DNA from: Aneurinibacillus terranovensis DSM 18919
Lineage (GTDB): Bacteria; Bacillota; Bacilli; Aneurinibacillales; Aneurinibacillaceae
Direction: 5' to 3'
Length of the DNA: 64,000 bases
Assembly: GCF_000430625.1 (NCBI RefSeq)
Contig: NZ_AUMJ01000018.1
Span: 34,662 to 98,661 of the forward strand
Below the pieces are notes generated by a model, which was not told the DNA's origin, made no database searches, and saw only the letters and a program-made list of their open reading frames with translations. Every line of letters begins with the position of its first letter. The stretch's first letter is position 1. Made by a program: the position numbers and the translations under genes. Shown piece by piece: positions 1 to 9,293 of this stretch.

Positions 1-630
1 CTGGACTTCCTGAGCCAGGCGTTCCCCGATCACATACAGGTTCGTTGAACCGGTAATTCCATAGATGAATGACATCCCGTACAGCGTAATGGCGGTTGCA
101 ATTCCTCCGGACACTACGTATTTAAACGACGATTCATTGGACTGGATATGATTTTTTCTCGTTCCAACCATAATATAGGAAGAGATCGACAGCAATTCGA
201 GGCCGACGAACAGCGTAATTAAATCCGCGGACGAGGCCATAATCATTCCGCCAAGCAGTGCTGTTAAGAGCAAATAGTAGAACTCTCCGGAATAAATAAT
301 GTTATTTTTATCAATGTAATTGATGGAAATCAAAAAAACAAACGCGACTCCGCCCAGCAGAATCAGCTTAAATCCATTCGCATACCCGTCAAGGCGGAAC
401 ATGTCCGCCATAATCGAAACGACACCATGACCGGTATTTTTCACCACAAAAAATCCTGCGAGAATTAACCCTGCAAATCCGATCCAGGCAAGAATGCGGC
501 GGTCGGATTTCTTCGGCATAAACAGGTCAATCAGGGAAAGGAGTGTGGCCACACCGAGTATGGTAAATTCGGGAGTCATAGCCGACCAGTCAAACTGGGC
601 CAGCGCCCCCCATTTACTAACACCATTCAT
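1..630 (-). CDS. nuoN: NADH-quinone oxidoreductase subunit N (partial)
   Basis: N-terminal 210 residues of the NuoN antiporter-like membrane subunit of complex I; the gene runs off the left edge of the window. The reading frame is open from an ATG at 628-630 (MNGVSKWGALAQFDW...) to base 1, and encodes successive hydrophobic segments followed by a PKKSDRR-like basic loop. It starts 5 bases beyond the nuoM stop, with a GGAGGATAAG ribosome site lying inside the end of nuoM, so translation is probably coupled. NuoN is one of three Mrp-like proton-pumping subunits. It is the last gene of the visible nuo operon; the C-terminus cannot be assessed. Confidence 0.9.
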   Translation of the reverse strand, partial: MNGVSKWGALAQFDWSAMTPEFTILGVATLLSLIDLFMPKKSDRRILAWIGFAGLILAGFFVVKNTGHGVVSIMADMFRLDGYANGFKLILLGGVAFVFLISINYIDKNNIIYSGEFYYLLLTALLGGMIMASSADLITLFVGLELLSISSYIMVGTRKNHIQSNESSFKYVVSGGIATAITLYGMSFIYGITGSTNLYVIGERLAQEVQ

Positions 631-635
631 CAGCC

Positions 636-2159
636 TTATCCTCCTATCCTCGGTACAATATTCTGTAAAGTAGCCTGCAGCGGTCCGCTTAGTATGGCAG
701 GATATACGCCAATAAGGATAACGAGACTTAACAGGACAATCATCGGAATGACTTCAGCCGTTTGAACATCGGCCAGCCCTTGGTACCGCTCCTGCATCGG
801 GCCGAACGTTGTACCAAGAATCGTACGGAGCAGGTAAACGGCTGTAAAAATAAGCCCGAGTGCTCCTACGGCCGCAATAACAGGCTTGGAACCAAATAAA
901 CCTACAAAGGAAAGGAACTCACTCACAAACCCTGACATCCCCGGTAAACCAACGGAAGCCATCATGGCGGTTAACAACACACCGCTGATCATCGGCATGG
1001 ATTTGGCCAGTCCGCCTAATTCGCGAATGTCTGTTGTACCGGTTCGTTGATATATAAGGGAAACCATATAGAACATGAGCGCGGCAATCAGGCCGTGTGA
1101 TACCATTTGGAAAATGGCCCCCTGAAAGCCCTGTGCGTTCATCGCGGCCAGACCAAGCAGGATAATGCCCATATGGCTCACACTCGAATACGCCAGCATC
1201 AATTTCAGGTCACTCTGGACAAAGGCAAGAACCGCGCCATACAGGATATTGATCACACCCAGAACCGCAATAAGCGTCGACAGCTGATTCATCCACTCGG
1301 GGAAGAAAGCCGCATTCATGCGGATTAACGCGTACCCCCCAATTTTAATTAATACACCGGAGGAAATCATAATCGCTGCCGGATTTGCTTCCTGGTACGC
1401 TTTCAGCATCCACGTGTGGAATGGAACAACCGGAATTTTAATCGCAAAAGCGATGAACAGAGCCAGGAACAGGCCAAAGCGGACCGTTTCCTGCAGATAG
1501 CCCGGAGCATCCGGGATGTTCAACTGGTTCATCGGGTCTGTCAGCACCTGCTTAATCTCAAACATATTGAGCGTCATCGTGTTCATGAACAAAGCGATAA
1601 ACACAATGAACATAATCGCGGAACCGACCCCATTATAGAGCAAAAACTTCATCGCCGCTTTTTCCCGTTCAATATATCCCCATATTCCCATCAGGAAGAA
1701 CATCGGGATAATCGTGAACTCGAAGAACACGAAAAACTGGAACAGATTAAGCGAAGTAAAGACACCAAGCATTCCGATTTCAATAATCAGGAACAGGACA
1801 TAGAACTCTTTCCATCGCTTGTTAATGGCAAGCCCGGCGATCGATGCCATCGTCGCAATGACAGCTGTCAGCAGAACGAGCGGCATGGATAAACCGTCTA
1901 CCCCCATTTCAAAGCGAATGGGGAATCCCTGACCTTGATTGCCTACCGGGATGGTAATCCAATCCCGTTTCAGCATAAACTGCAGGCCGCTCGCCGTATG
2001 GTCAAATCTAAAATACAGAACGACTACCATCACAAGCGGAATCAGCGTTGTAATGACGCCAATCGCTTTGACCAGCCCTGCCTGAGTCTTGGGAATGAAC
2101 GCGAGGACAAGAATTCCGATCAGCGGTGAAAAAGTTAGCCATAAAAGAAAGTTCGCCAT
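636..2159 (-). CDS. nuoM: NADH-quinone oxidoreductase subunit M
   Basis: Antiporter-like proton-pumping membrane subunit of complex I, 507 aa, the usual family length. About 14 hydrophobic helices are visible. The family signature of charged residues in helices is present, including the Glu in FFEFTIIPMFF near residue 145 and the Lys in AIKIPVVPFHTWM near residue 240, followed by the conserved YQEANPAAIMISSGVLIK stretch. The ATG overlaps the last base of the nuoL stop (2159), typical of translational coupling within this operon. Confidence 0.97.
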   Translation of the reverse strand: MANFLLWLTFSPLIGILVLAFIPKTQAGLVKAIGVITTLIPLVMVVVLYFRFDHTASGLQFMLKRDWITIPVGNQGQGFPIRFEMGVDGLSMPLVLLTAVIATMASIAGLAINKRWKEFYVLFLIIEIGMLGVFTSLNLFQFFVFFEFTIIPMFFLMGIWGYIEREKAAMKFLLYNGVGSAIMFIVFIALFMNTMTLNMFEIKQVLTDPMNQLNIPDAPGYLQETVRFGLFLALFIAFAIKIPVVPFHTWMLKAYQEANPAAIMISSGVLIKIGGYALIRMNAAFFPEWMNQLSTLIAVLGVINILYGAVLAFVQSDLKLMLAYSSVSHMGIILLGLAAMNAQGFQGAIFQMVSHGLIAALMFYMVSLIYQRTGTTDIRELGGLAKSMPMISGVLLTAMMASVGLPGMSGFVSEFLSFVGLFGSKPVIAAVGALGLIFTAVYLLRTILGTTFGPMQERYQGLADVQTAEVIPMIVLLSLVILIGVYPAILSGPLQATLQNIVPRIGG

Positions 2160-4048
2160 TATCCGAAATACCCCCCTACATACGTCAGGCCGGCAAGCAG
2201 CAGGACGAGGCCGATAAAAGCCACGGCGCCATACGTTTGAATGCGGCCGTTCTGGACGCTCGTTCCGGCTCCCCCGACACCGCGGGTGAAGTACGCAACA
2301 AAACGCACAAGACCGTCAATAATGTACGTATCGAACGCCTGTAAAACACGGCCGGTGGCCTTGAGTGAACGAACGAACACCGCATCGTAGATTTCATCAA
2401 TGTAATACTTATGGTAAGACAGGCGATAAAACAGCCCACCCTCGCCTGTGCTGACGGCAGTTCCCCGTTTTCCGTACTTCACCCAGGCAAAGTAAATTCC
2501 GCTTAACGAAACAATGAGCGCCAGCGCGGTAATCCATACCGGACTACTTTGTTCCGCTTGCCCATTCGCGTGCAACGCGGCAAAATTATACGTTAACCAT
2601 TCGCCGAGTGCGGGCTTCCACGGGGTATTAATAAAGCCGGCGATACAGGCAAGAACCGCAAGAATCATCATCGGCACGGTCATCACACTTGGCGATTCAT
2701 GTGCATGGCCGCCTGATTTATCCTCACCGGTAAAAGTCAGGAAGAATAAGCGGAACATGTAGAACGCGGTAAAGAACGCGGCTACCACCGCGGCAGCAAA
2801 CAAATCATACCGTCCGGAAGCATACGTAGCACCGAGGATTTCTTCTTTTGACCAGAATCCCGCAAACGGAAAAATCCCGGATATCGCAAGACAGCCGATC
2901 AGGAAAACGATCCCTGTGGTGCGCATCTTTTTCCAAAGCCCGCCCATTTCAAAAATATCCTGCGTATGCACCGCATGAATCACGCTGCCTGCCGCAAGGA
3001 AGAGAAGCGCTTTGAAAAAGGCATGAGTCATCAGGTGGAAAGTTCCCGCTACGTACCCGGCCGCACTGGCGGCACCAAGCGCCAACATCATGTAGCCAAG
3101 CTGGCTGACGGTAGAATAAGCGAGCACCCGTTTAATATCCCGCTGTGTTAAGCCGATCGAAGCGGCGAAAATTGCGGTAAAACCACCGATATAAGCAACG
3201 ACATTGGCCGCTGTCGAGGAAGCCAGATACACATCGTACATGCGTGCGACTAAATATACCCCGGCCGCAACCATCGTAGCGGCGTGAATCAAGGCACTGA
3301 CAGGTGTTGGACCTTCCATCGCATCAGGCAGCCACGTATGCAGCGGAAACTGGCCGGATTTTCCGACCGCACCGATAAAAATAAGAATCCCTATGAGGGT
3401 AATCTTCCACGGCTCAAGTCCACCGGCATGAATTTTATTGAAAATATCACTGTAATCGAAGCTGCCAACCCACCAGAAAATAAGGCAAATCCCGATAAAC
3501 AGTCCCACGTCCCCGATACGGGTTACGATAAAAGCTTTCTTCGCTGCAGCTCTTGCTTCCGGTTTGAAATAATAAAAACCGACAAGGAGGAACGAGCAGA
3601 CGCCCACAAGCTCCCAGAAAATATAGAGCTGCAGGATATTCGGTGAAAGAACCACGCCAAGCATGGAGAAGGTAAATAGGGCAAGGTATTGATAAAATAC
3701 CGAAAAACGTTCATCCCCGTGCATATATCCCTTCGAATAAATGTTTACCAGCATGCTGACAAGAGTAACGATAACCAGCATCATCGCATTCAACTGTGTG
3801 ACTTCAAAGCCCATCGTAATTTTATGACCGGCGTACGTCACCCAGTTGAAGTTAATATTGATATAATCCTGGGCTCCTTCGGCAAACCGCTTCATAAAAA
3901 CAAGAACAGCAACAATAAAGGAGACGAGCGTAGCCAGTATTCCTATATAGGCCGAAGCTTCCTTCATCTGGCGTCCAAAGCATACGAGCAGCACGAAAGC
4001 TACAAGCGGAAAGAGCGGTATGAGCCAGGCATTTGCTAACATATCCAT
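2159..4048 (-). CDS. nuoL: NADH-quinone oxidoreductase subunit L
   Basis: Largest membrane subunit of complex I, 629 aa. It has the NuoL/ND5 antiporter core with the FWELVGVCSFLLVGFY segment near residue 145, GKSGQFPLHTWLPDAMEGP near 230 and HAFFKALLFLAAGS near 340. A C-terminal extension follows, with a hydrophobic terminal segment that in the family forms the long lateral helix along the membrane arm. The gene ends with its stop sharing a base with the nuoM start and lies 24 bases after nuoK. It pumps protons together with NuoM and NuoN. Confidence 0.97.
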   Translation of the reverse strand: MDMLANAWLIPLFPLVAFVLLVCFGRQMKEASAYIGILATLVSFIVAVLVFMKRFAEGAQDYININFNWVTYAGHKITMGFEVTQLNAMMLVIVTLVSMLVNIYSKGYMHGDERFSVFYQYLALFTFSMLGVVLSPNILQLYIFWELVGVCSFLLVGFYYFKPEARAAAKKAFIVTRIGDVGLFIGICLIFWWVGSFDYSDIFNKIHAGGLEPWKITLIGILIFIGAVGKSGQFPLHTWLPDAMEGPTPVSALIHAATMVAAGVYLVARMYDVYLASSTAANVVAYIGGFTAIFAASIGLTQRDIKRVLAYSTVSQLGYMMLALGAASAAGYVAGTFHLMTHAFFKALLFLAAGSVIHAVHTQDIFEMGGLWKKMRTTGIVFLIGCLAISGIFPFAGFWSKEEILGATYASGRYDLFAAAVVAAFFTAFYMFRLFFLTFTGEDKSGGHAHESPSVMTVPMMILAVLACIAGFINTPWKPALGEWLTYNFAALHANGQAEQSSPVWITALALIVSLSGIYFAWVKYGKRGTAVSTGEGGLFYRLSYHKYYIDEIYDAVFVRSLKATGRVLQAFDTYIIDGLVRFVAYFTRGVGGAGTSVQNGRIQTYGAVAFIGLVLLLAGLTYVGGYFG

Positions 4049-4072
4049 ACAGTCACCAATCCTTTTTCCATT

Positions 4073-4384
4073 CTATCGCTTCATTAAGTCCATCTCATCC
4101 ACGTTTACCGTACTGCGGTTGCGGTACAGGGAGATGAGAATGGCAATGCCTACGGCTGCTTCGGCTGCGGCTACCGTGATCGTAAACAGGGAGAAAATCT
4201 GCCCGGAAATATTTGCATTCACGCCTGATTTCGCGAAAGCGACAAGATTAATGTTCACCGCATTGAGCATCAGTTCAATCGATAACAGCACAATGACCGC
4301 ATTGCGCTTTGTCAATGCCCCGTATAGCCCGACACAGAAGAGGATAAGTGCGACAAGCAAAAATGCGTTAACCGAGATACTCAT
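4073..4384 (-). CDS. nuoK: NADH-quinone oxidoreductase subunit K
   Basis: Small three-helix membrane subunit of complex I (ND4L), 103 aa, normal length. The second helix carries the conserved acidic residue in [19 protein letters not shown] (around residues 33-51), which takes part in the proton path next to NuoJ. Its ATG overlaps the nuoJ stop by 4 bases (ATGA type), so the two are translationally coupled. The order J-K-L-M-N is the standard membrane-arm order. Confidence 0.95.
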   Translation of the reverse strand: MSISVNAFLLVALILFCVGLYGALTKRNAVIVLLSIELMLNAVNINLVAFAKSGVNANISGQIFSLFTITVAAAEAAVGIAILISLYRNRSTVNVDEMDLMKR

Positions 4385-4887
4385 TCTTCCGGTTCCTCCT
4401 TCTTAGCGAGAATAATGGCACCAACCAGGGCAACCAGAAGCAGGACGGAAACCAATTCAAACGGAATCACATAATGGCTGTACATTTGAATCCCAATTTC
4501 CTTTACATTGTTCTGGCTTGAAAAATCCGGACCCTGGTTCGGCCACTGCGTATGCTGAATCCCGAAAAAGACGATTCCGAAAAATACCACGATCGCCGCG
4601 AACGTGATAAACTGATGCGGCCCTTTCTTCACGTCGGTTTCCTCTGCGTCATGGCGGGTCAGCATGATTCCAAACAGCATCAGAATGGAAATCGCGCCGG
4701 AATACACTAACACCTGAACCATGCCGACGAATTCGGCTTCAAGCAGAATATAAAGTCCGGCGATGCTTAAGAAAGTAAAAGCAAGAGCAACAACCATATG
4801 TACAACCCGGGTGAAGCTGATCATGAAGACAGCTCCACCGATGCTCAGTAAGGAGAGAACAAAAAATGCGACTAACTGACCGCTCAC
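4381..4887 (-). CDS. nuoJ: NADH-quinone oxidoreductase subunit J
   Basis: Membrane subunit of complex I (ND6), 168 aa, with five predicted hydrophobic helices. The third carries the [20 protein letters not shown] region, in which the family's pi-bulge and Tyr/Val residues lie. A hydrophilic loop (residues about 75-90, [12 protein letters not shown]) separates the halves, and the tail is acidic (AKKEEPEE). The start overlaps the nuoI stop by one base and the stop overlaps the nuoK start. Confidence 0.94.
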   Translation of the reverse strand: MSGQLVAFFVLSLLSIGGAVFMISFTRVVHMVVALAFTFLSIAGLYILLEAEFVGMVQVLVYSGAISILMLFGIMLTRHDAEETDVKKGPHQFITFAAIVVFFGIVFFGIQHTQWPNQGPDFSSQNNVKEIGIQMYSHYVIPFELVSVLLLVALVGAIILAKKEEPEE

Positions 4888-5303
4888 TACGCGTTCCCTC
4901 CCCGTACGTTGGTGTTATTTTCGTTTAACCAGTCGAGGTTTTTAAAGAGCTCATCTCTGCTGTAGGCAGCCAATTCGAAATTGGTTGTCATAACAATCGC
5001 CTCTGTTGGGCATACTTCTGTGCAAAGATCGCATAAAATGCAAATCTCAAAATTAATATCGTACGTATCGATGACTTTCCCTTTTTTATTCGGGTCTTCG
5101 CTCTTTTTGCCAATCAGGTTAATACAGCCTGTCGGGCAAATCCGGGCGCACTGGTTACATACAATGCATTTATCCGGTGAGAAGTGCTGAATCCCGCGAA
5201 AGCGTTCCGGCCAATCCACTTTTTGATCCGGATACATGTGGGTTATCTTTTTATTCGTCATCTGTTTAAAGGTGTACGCCAACCCTTTAGCAAAACCTAG
5301 CAT
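4887..5303 (-). CDS. nuoI: NADH-quinone oxidoreductase subunit I (two 4Fe-4S clusters)
   Basis: Peripheral ferredoxin-like subunit of complex I that carries clusters N6a and N6b between the NADH or other input module and NuoB. The 138-aa protein has two CxxCxxCxxxC motifs, with cysteines at 46/49/52/56 and 88/91/94/98, so all eight cluster ligands are present. The start has a strong GGAGGGTGATAGT ribosome site. It lies between nuoH (12-base gap) and nuoJ. In an operon without NuoEFG, this protein and NuoB are the only visible iron-sulfur subunits. Confidence 0.96.
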   Translation of the reverse strand: MLGFAKGLAYTFKQMTNKKITHMYPDQKVDWPERFRGIQHFSPDKCIVCNQCARICPTGCINLIGKKSEDPNKKGKVIDTYDINFEICILCDLCTEVCPTEAIVMTTNFELAAYSRDELFKNLDWLNENNTNVRGGNA

Positions 5304-5315
5304 ACTATCACCCTC

Positions 5316-6320
5316 CTACATTAAAAGCGTTTTGACAATGGCGGTGATAAAAATATTGACCAGCGCCAGCGGCAGCAGTACTTTCCAGCCCAGCTGCATT
5401 AACTGGTCCACGCGCATCCTTGGCAACGTGGCCTGCAGCCAGAAAATAAAGAAAACAATGGCACAAAACTTCAGAATAAACCAGATAATGCCCGGTATGA
5501 AACTGAGGAAAGCAAACGGTGGCAGCCAGCCGCCAAGGAACAGGACTGTCGTTAACGAAGCCATTGCAAAAATATACACATACTCAGAGAGCATGAAGAA
5601 AGCCCAGCGAAATCCGCTGTACTCTACGTGGTAACCGGCGACCAGTTCCGACTCGGCTTCCGTTAAATCGAACGGTGTCCGACTTAATTCAGCGAGCTGC
5701 GCGATGATGAAAATCACGAAGCCAAGGATTTGTGGGATAAAAAACCACATACCCATTTCTTTTTGTTTTTGAACGATGTCGATCAAGTTAAGGCTTCCAG
5801 TTAGGAGAATGACCCCCACAACGGACATAACGAGCGGAATCTCGTAACTAATCATCTGCGCGGCGGAACGCATCCCCCCAAGCAGCGCATACTTATTGTT
5901 CGAAGCCCATCCGCCGGTAACGACGCCAAGTACGCTAATGCCGGAGATTGCAATGTAGTAAAGCACACCGACCCCAATATCGGCAAAGTGCAGATTCGGC
6001 GTAAACGGCATAATAGCCAGTACAGCGAAAGCCGGCATAAAAGCGAGAACCGGTGCAAGAGCAAACAGCGGCTTATCAGCAGCCTTTGGAATGATATCTT
6101 CTTTTAACAGGAGCTTCAATACGTCGGCCACCGTTTGTAAAAGGCCGAGCGGACCGACGCGATTAGGACCTAACCGGAGCTGCATCCAGCCGATTTGTTT
6201 ACGCTGAAAATAAATCGCGTACGTAACGAAACCAAGCACGATGGCAAGCAAAACAACGGCCGACAGCACAAAAATAAGGCCGTTTTGCCAGCCAAGGCTT
6301 TGCGAAAGATATTGACCCAT
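5316..6320 (-). CDS. nuoH: NADH-quinone oxidoreductase subunit H
   Basis: Membrane subunit (ND1) that forms much of the quinone-binding site with NuoD and NuoB, 334 aa. Visible signatures are RKQIGWMQLRLGPNRVGP near residues 41-58, the acidic loop ELSRTPFDLTEAESELVAG near 210, and the terminal TLPRMRVDQLMQLGWK. About eight to nine hydrophobic helices are present. Its ATG shares a base with the nuoD stop. In many bacteria nuoE, F and G would lie between nuoD and nuoH; here nothing intervenes. Confidence 0.97.
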   Translation of the reverse strand: MGQYLSQSLGWQNGLIFVLSAVVLLAIVLGFVTYAIYFQRKQIGWMQLRLGPNRVGPLGLLQTVADVLKLLLKEDIIPKAADKPLFALAPVLAFMPAFAVLAIMPFTPNLHFADIGVGVLYYIAISGISVLGVVTGGWASNNKYALLGGMRSAAQMISYEIPLVMSVVGVILLTGSLNLIDIVQKQKEMGMWFFIPQILGFVIFIIAQLAELSRTPFDLTEAESELVAGYHVEYSGFRWAFFMLSEYVYIFAMASLTTVLFLGGWLPPFAFLSFIPGIIWFILKFCAIVFFIFWLQATLPRMRVDQLMQLGWKVLLPLALVNIFITAIVKTLLM

Positions 6321-7444
6321 TATCCGTCTACCTCCCCTAACACGATATCAATGCTGCCCAGAATGGCAATCATGTCAGCAACATTTTGACCTTTCAACAT
6401 CTTAGGCAAAATTTGCAGGTTAGCAAATGAAGGGCGACGGAACTTAATGCGGTATGGTTTATCTTTCCCTTTGCTGTTGATATAGCATCCGATTTCTCCG
6501 CGAGGCGCTTCAATCCGGGTAAAGACCTCACCTTCCGGCACGCGCAGGACGCGGGGAACTTTGCCCATTACTTCCCCATCCGGGATTTGCTCAACCGCCT
6601 GTTCGATAATGCGAAGCGATTGTTTTATTTCTTCCATGCGGATTAAATAGCGGGCATAGCAATCTCCGTAGTCATATGACGGCACATCAAATTCAAAACG
6701 ATCATAAATGGAATACGGAACATTTTTACGCAAATCCCACTTAACTCCGGTGGAACGAAGCAGGACACCGCTGAGCGAATAGTTGATCGCCTCTTCCCGG
6801 GTAATGACGCCAACGCCCTGAACGCGCTTCAAAAACACTTCATTGCCGCTGACGAGACGATGGTATCCTTCCAGTTCTTTGCGCATATAAGGAACAAAGT
6901 CTTTTACTTTTTGAATCCAGCCCGGCGGAGCATCCCATTTCACACCACCCACCCGCATATAGTTATAGGTCAAGCGGGCCCCGCATATTTCATTGAACAA
7001 GCGCACGATAATTTCACGGTCCCTGAAAGCATACAGGAACGGCCCCATCGCACCAAGGTCAAGCAAGCCCGTCCCAAACCATACCTGGTGACTGGCGATA
7101 CGCTGTAATTCCATCACGATAACACGGAGAAATTCGGCGCGTTCGGGAATCTCTAATCCCATTGCCGTTTCGACGGAATGAACCATCATATAGTTGTTGG
7201 TCATAGCCGACAAGTAATCCATCCGGTCTGTATACGGAATGATTTGCGTGTAGTTTAAATCTTCCGCCAGCTTTTCCGTACCGCGGTGCAAATAGCCGAT
7301 GACAGGGGTTGCTTCCGTGATCGTCTCCCCGTCAATTTTTACAACAAGGCGGAACACCCCGTGCGTACTTGGATGCTGAGGACCCACGTTCAACAGCATT
7401 TCTTCTGTTCTAATGTTTTTGCCTGTTGTTGTTACGTCACTCAT
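6320..7444 (-). CDS. nuoD: NADH-quinone oxidoreductase subunit D
   Basis: 49-kDa-type subunit of complex I that forms the quinone site with NuoB and NuoH. I choose the ATG at 7444 (374 aa, MSDVTTTGKNIRTEEML...) because it has a GAGGAGGTG ribosome site and begins just after the nuoC stop (7449). A longer open frame back to 7546 would overlap nuoC and has no family similarity. Motifs include NVGPQHPSTHGVFR at the N-terminus (quinone-site His) and EAPRGEIGCYINSKG near the C-terminus. NuoC and NuoD are separate here, not fused as in E. coli. Confidence 0.96.
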   Translation of the reverse strand: MSDVTTTGKNIRTEEMLLNVGPQHPSTHGVFRLVVKIDGETITEATPVIGYLHRGTEKLAEDLNYTQIIPYTDRMDYLSAMTNNYMMVHSVETAMGLEIPERAEFLRVIVMELQRIASHQVWFGTGLLDLGAMGPFLYAFRDREIIVRLFNEICGARLTYNYMRVGGVKWDAPPGWIQKVKDFVPYMRKELEGYHRLVSGNEVFLKRVQGVGVITREEAINYSLSGVLLRSTGVKWDLRKNVPYSIYDRFEFDVPSYDYGDCYARYLIRMEEIKQSLRIIEQAVEQIPDGEVMGKVPRVLRVPEGEVFTRIEAPRGEIGCYINSKGKDKPYRIKFRRPSFANLQILPKMLKGQNVADMIAILGSIDIVLGEVDG

Positions 7445-7448
7445 GTCC

Positions 7449-8213
7449 TCACACCTCCTCATCATATTGTACGTAGTCTTTGCGAAGCGGGTGTCCAACC
7501 CATGAATCCGGCAGAAGGATGCGTTGAAGGTTGTAATGTCCCTCATATTTAATGCCTAAAAGGTCATACGTTTCCCGTTCGAACCAGTCAGCACCCGCCC
7601 AGATATCTGTAACGGAAGAAACGACGGCAGCGTCGCGGTCTATTTTCACTTTCACACATACCGTATGGCCGTGTTTGTATGAATATAAATAACATATGGA
7701 TTCCATATGAGTCTCATAGTCAACACCGAGACTTAAAGAGAGATAATCAAACGCAAGCTGCTCATCATCATGGAGCATGCGGGCGATATCGTGCCACTTC
7801 TCTTTGCGGACAATCAATGTCGGAATATGCTCGCTTGCCTCGTTAATATAGGAATTTTCGATCGCATCGGAACCCCAGGCATCTGTTATTAGTTTCACAA
7901 ACTTATCCAGTATAGGTTGATTATGTGACGGCTTCTTCGGTTCGGCAGCGGCTCCTTCTCCCTCGGCTGCCCCGGCGGCTTTCGCTTTGGCGGCTGCGGC
8001 GGCTGCGGCTTTTGCCTTGGCAGCGGCGGCAGCCTTGGCTTTCTCGTCGTCTCCCCCTGTTTCTCCACCCGCGTTTGCTGCGGCATTCGCTGCGGCTTTT
8101 GCCTTAGCTGCGGCGGCTGCGGCGGCTTTGGCTTTTGCGGCGGCAGCCGCTTTCGCTTTCGCTGCAGCAGCAGCTTTCTCCTCCGGTGTCGGCTTTTGTG
8201 TTTCATCGCTCAT
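7449..8213 (-). CDS. nuoC: NADH-quinone oxidoreductase subunit C with Ala/Lys-rich N-terminal extension
   Basis: 30-kDa-type structural subunit of the complex I peripheral arm, 254 aa. Residues from about 98 onward form the normal NuoC domain, with the signature region [20 protein letters not shown] and a C-terminal [10 protein letters not shown]. Residues about 11-95 are a low-complexity Ala/Lys segment made of blocks such as KAKAAAAA, interrupted near residue 50 by [10 protein letters not shown] and then repeated. This suggests an internal duplication or slippage expansion. It is not part of the conserved fold and may be a charged helical linker. The start overlaps the nuoB stop by 4 bases. 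Confidence 0.94.
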   Translation of the reverse strand: MSDETQKPTPEEKAAAAAKAKAAAAAKAKAAAAAAAKAKAAANAAANAGGETGGDDEKAKAAAAAKAKAAAAAAAKAKAAGAAEGEGAAAEPKKPSHNQPILDKFVKLITDAWGSDAIENSYINEASEHIPTLIVRKEKWHDIARMLHDDEQLAFDYLSLSLGVDYETHMESICYLYSYKHGHTVCVKVKIDRDAAVVSSVTDIWAGADWFERETYDLLGIKYEGHYNLQRILLPDSWVGHPLRKDYVQYDEEV

Positions 8214-8728
8214 GAACCGGTCACCCTCTTTCCGGTTTTCGCTTCGTAGCGAATTTTCTCTTGTAGTTTATTAATTCCGTAGATAAGAGCAGGCGGGCTA
8301 GGCGGACATCCCGGGATATACACATCGACAGGGACAATCTGATCCACGCCTTTTACTACGGCATAAGAATTCACATACGGTCCACCGGCTGTCGCACAGG
8401 AACCCATCGCAATCACCCATTTGGGTTCCGCCATCTGATCGTACAGTCGGCGAAGCAGTGGAGCCATCTTTTTTGTTACCGTTCCCGCAACAATCATACA
8501 GTCAGACTGCCTTGGCGATGCCCGAAAGATGACCCCGAAACGGTCCAAATCCCAGTCGGCGGCGCCCGTTCCCATCATTTCAATCGCACAGCAAGCTAAA
8601 CCGAATGACAAGGGCCAGATTGAGTTGCTGCGCGCCCATGCTTTTAGCTGCTCAATCGTGCTGAAAACGACATTGCGCTGCAATTCTTTTTGTTCTTCTA
8701 AGGTGATGCCCTCTAAATTTAGTTCCAT
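8210..8728 (-). CDS. nuoB: NADH-quinone oxidoreductase subunit B (cluster N2)
   Basis: Subunit carrying the terminal 4Fe-4S cluster N2 of complex I, 172 aa. The four ligands are visible: adjacent Cys46-Cys47 in [11 protein letters not shown], Cys111 in MGSCATAGG and Cys141 in [11 protein letters not shown]. It receives electrons from NuoI and reduces quinone at the NuoD/NuoH interface. Its start overlaps the nuoA stop by 10 bases and it overlaps nuoC by 4. Confidence 0.97.
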   Translation of the reverse strand: MELNLEGITLEEQKELQRNVVFSTIEQLKAWARSNSIWPLSFGLACCAIEMMGTGAADWDLDRFGVIFRASPRQSDCMIVAGTVTKKMAPLLRRLYDQMAEPKWVIAMGSCATAGGPYVNSYAVVKGVDQIVPVDVYIPGCPPSPPALIYGINKLQEKIRYEAKTGKRVTGS

Positions 8729-9087
8729 TCTAACACCTTCTTCTTCCAGGCATAGATTAAACCGATGACCAGCAATACAATAAATATAAGCATTTCTACC
8801 AGAGCAAACAAACCTAGCTTGTCATAAGCGACAGCCCACGGATAAAGAAACACGGTTTCCACATCAAATACAACAAACAGAAGTGCAAAAATGTAATATT
8901 TTACATTAAATCGCACCCAGCTGGAACCCGTTGGATCGACACCGCTTTCATAGGTCTTCCTTTTCTCTTCCGTAGGGTTATACGGGCGCAATAAACGCCC
9001 GAAGGTGAGCGCACCTACAGGTAAGAGAATCCCCAGAAATAGAAAAATGACAACAATGAAGTAATTGTTTGAATAGGATGCTGCCAT
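8719..9087 (-). CDS. nuoA: NADH-quinone oxidoreductase subunit A
   Basis: Three-helix membrane subunit (ND3), 122 aa, first gene of the nuo operon. The middle loop has the family's [19 protein letters not shown] stretch; the usual Cys of that loop is replaced by Val here. The second half reads [20 protein letters not shown], the ND3 signature. The ATG at 9087 has a GGGGGGAGAGAC ribosome site and lies about 70 bases downstream of a TATAAT element. Confidence 0.96.
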   Translation of the reverse strand: MAASYSNNYFIVVIFLFLGILLPVGALTFGRLLRPYNPTEEKRKTYESGVDPTGSSWVRFNVKYYIFALLFVVFDVETVFLYPWAVAYDKLGLFALVEMLIFIVLLVIGLIYAWKKKVLEWN

Positions 9088-9154
9088 GTCTCTCTCCCCC
9101 CAATATTTTATTTACTATATAAGTTACAATTATGTGAATTAGAAATTCCCCCCA

Positions 9155-9183
9155 ATTATAACATTTGAATTGCGGAGTGTCTA
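9155..9183 (-). promoter_or_regulatory. SigA-type promoter of the nuo operon
   Basis: Minus-strand TAGACA (9178-9183), a 17-base spacer and a perfect TATAAT (9155-9160), 68 bases upstream of the nuoA ATG. It overlaps an opposing promoter-like sequence for the divergent phosphatase gene. Confidence 0.7.
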
Positions 9184-9192
9184 ACCTATAAT
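9164..9192 (+). promoter_or_regulatory. SigA-type promoter for the divergent phosphatase gene
   Basis: Plus-strand TTTGAA (9164-9169), 17-base spacer, TATAAT (9187-9192). Its spacer overlaps the -35 region of the nuo promoter, so polymerase could occupy only one at a time. The 5' leader to the ATG at 9294 would be about 95 bases; I see no clear hairpin in it. Confidence 0.5.
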
Positions 9193-9293
9193 TAAAGAGG
9201 AAAAATTGGAAAACATATAGTAAAATAAAGGATATATAAATGCGGCAATATCTTTTACTCATTATAGAAATATAGTAAAAAGCAGGTGTAAGA

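Noticed and set aside
7445..7546. Longer nuoD start at 7546
   Set aside because: It would overlap nuoC by about 100 bases; the ATG at 7444 has a strong ribosome site and matches the family start.
7925..8274. Several plus-strand open frames opposite nuoC, with Ala/Phe- or Leu/Arg-rich products
   Set aside because: They are shadows of the GCN-rich repeat in nuoC on the other strand; no ribosome site and pure low complexity.
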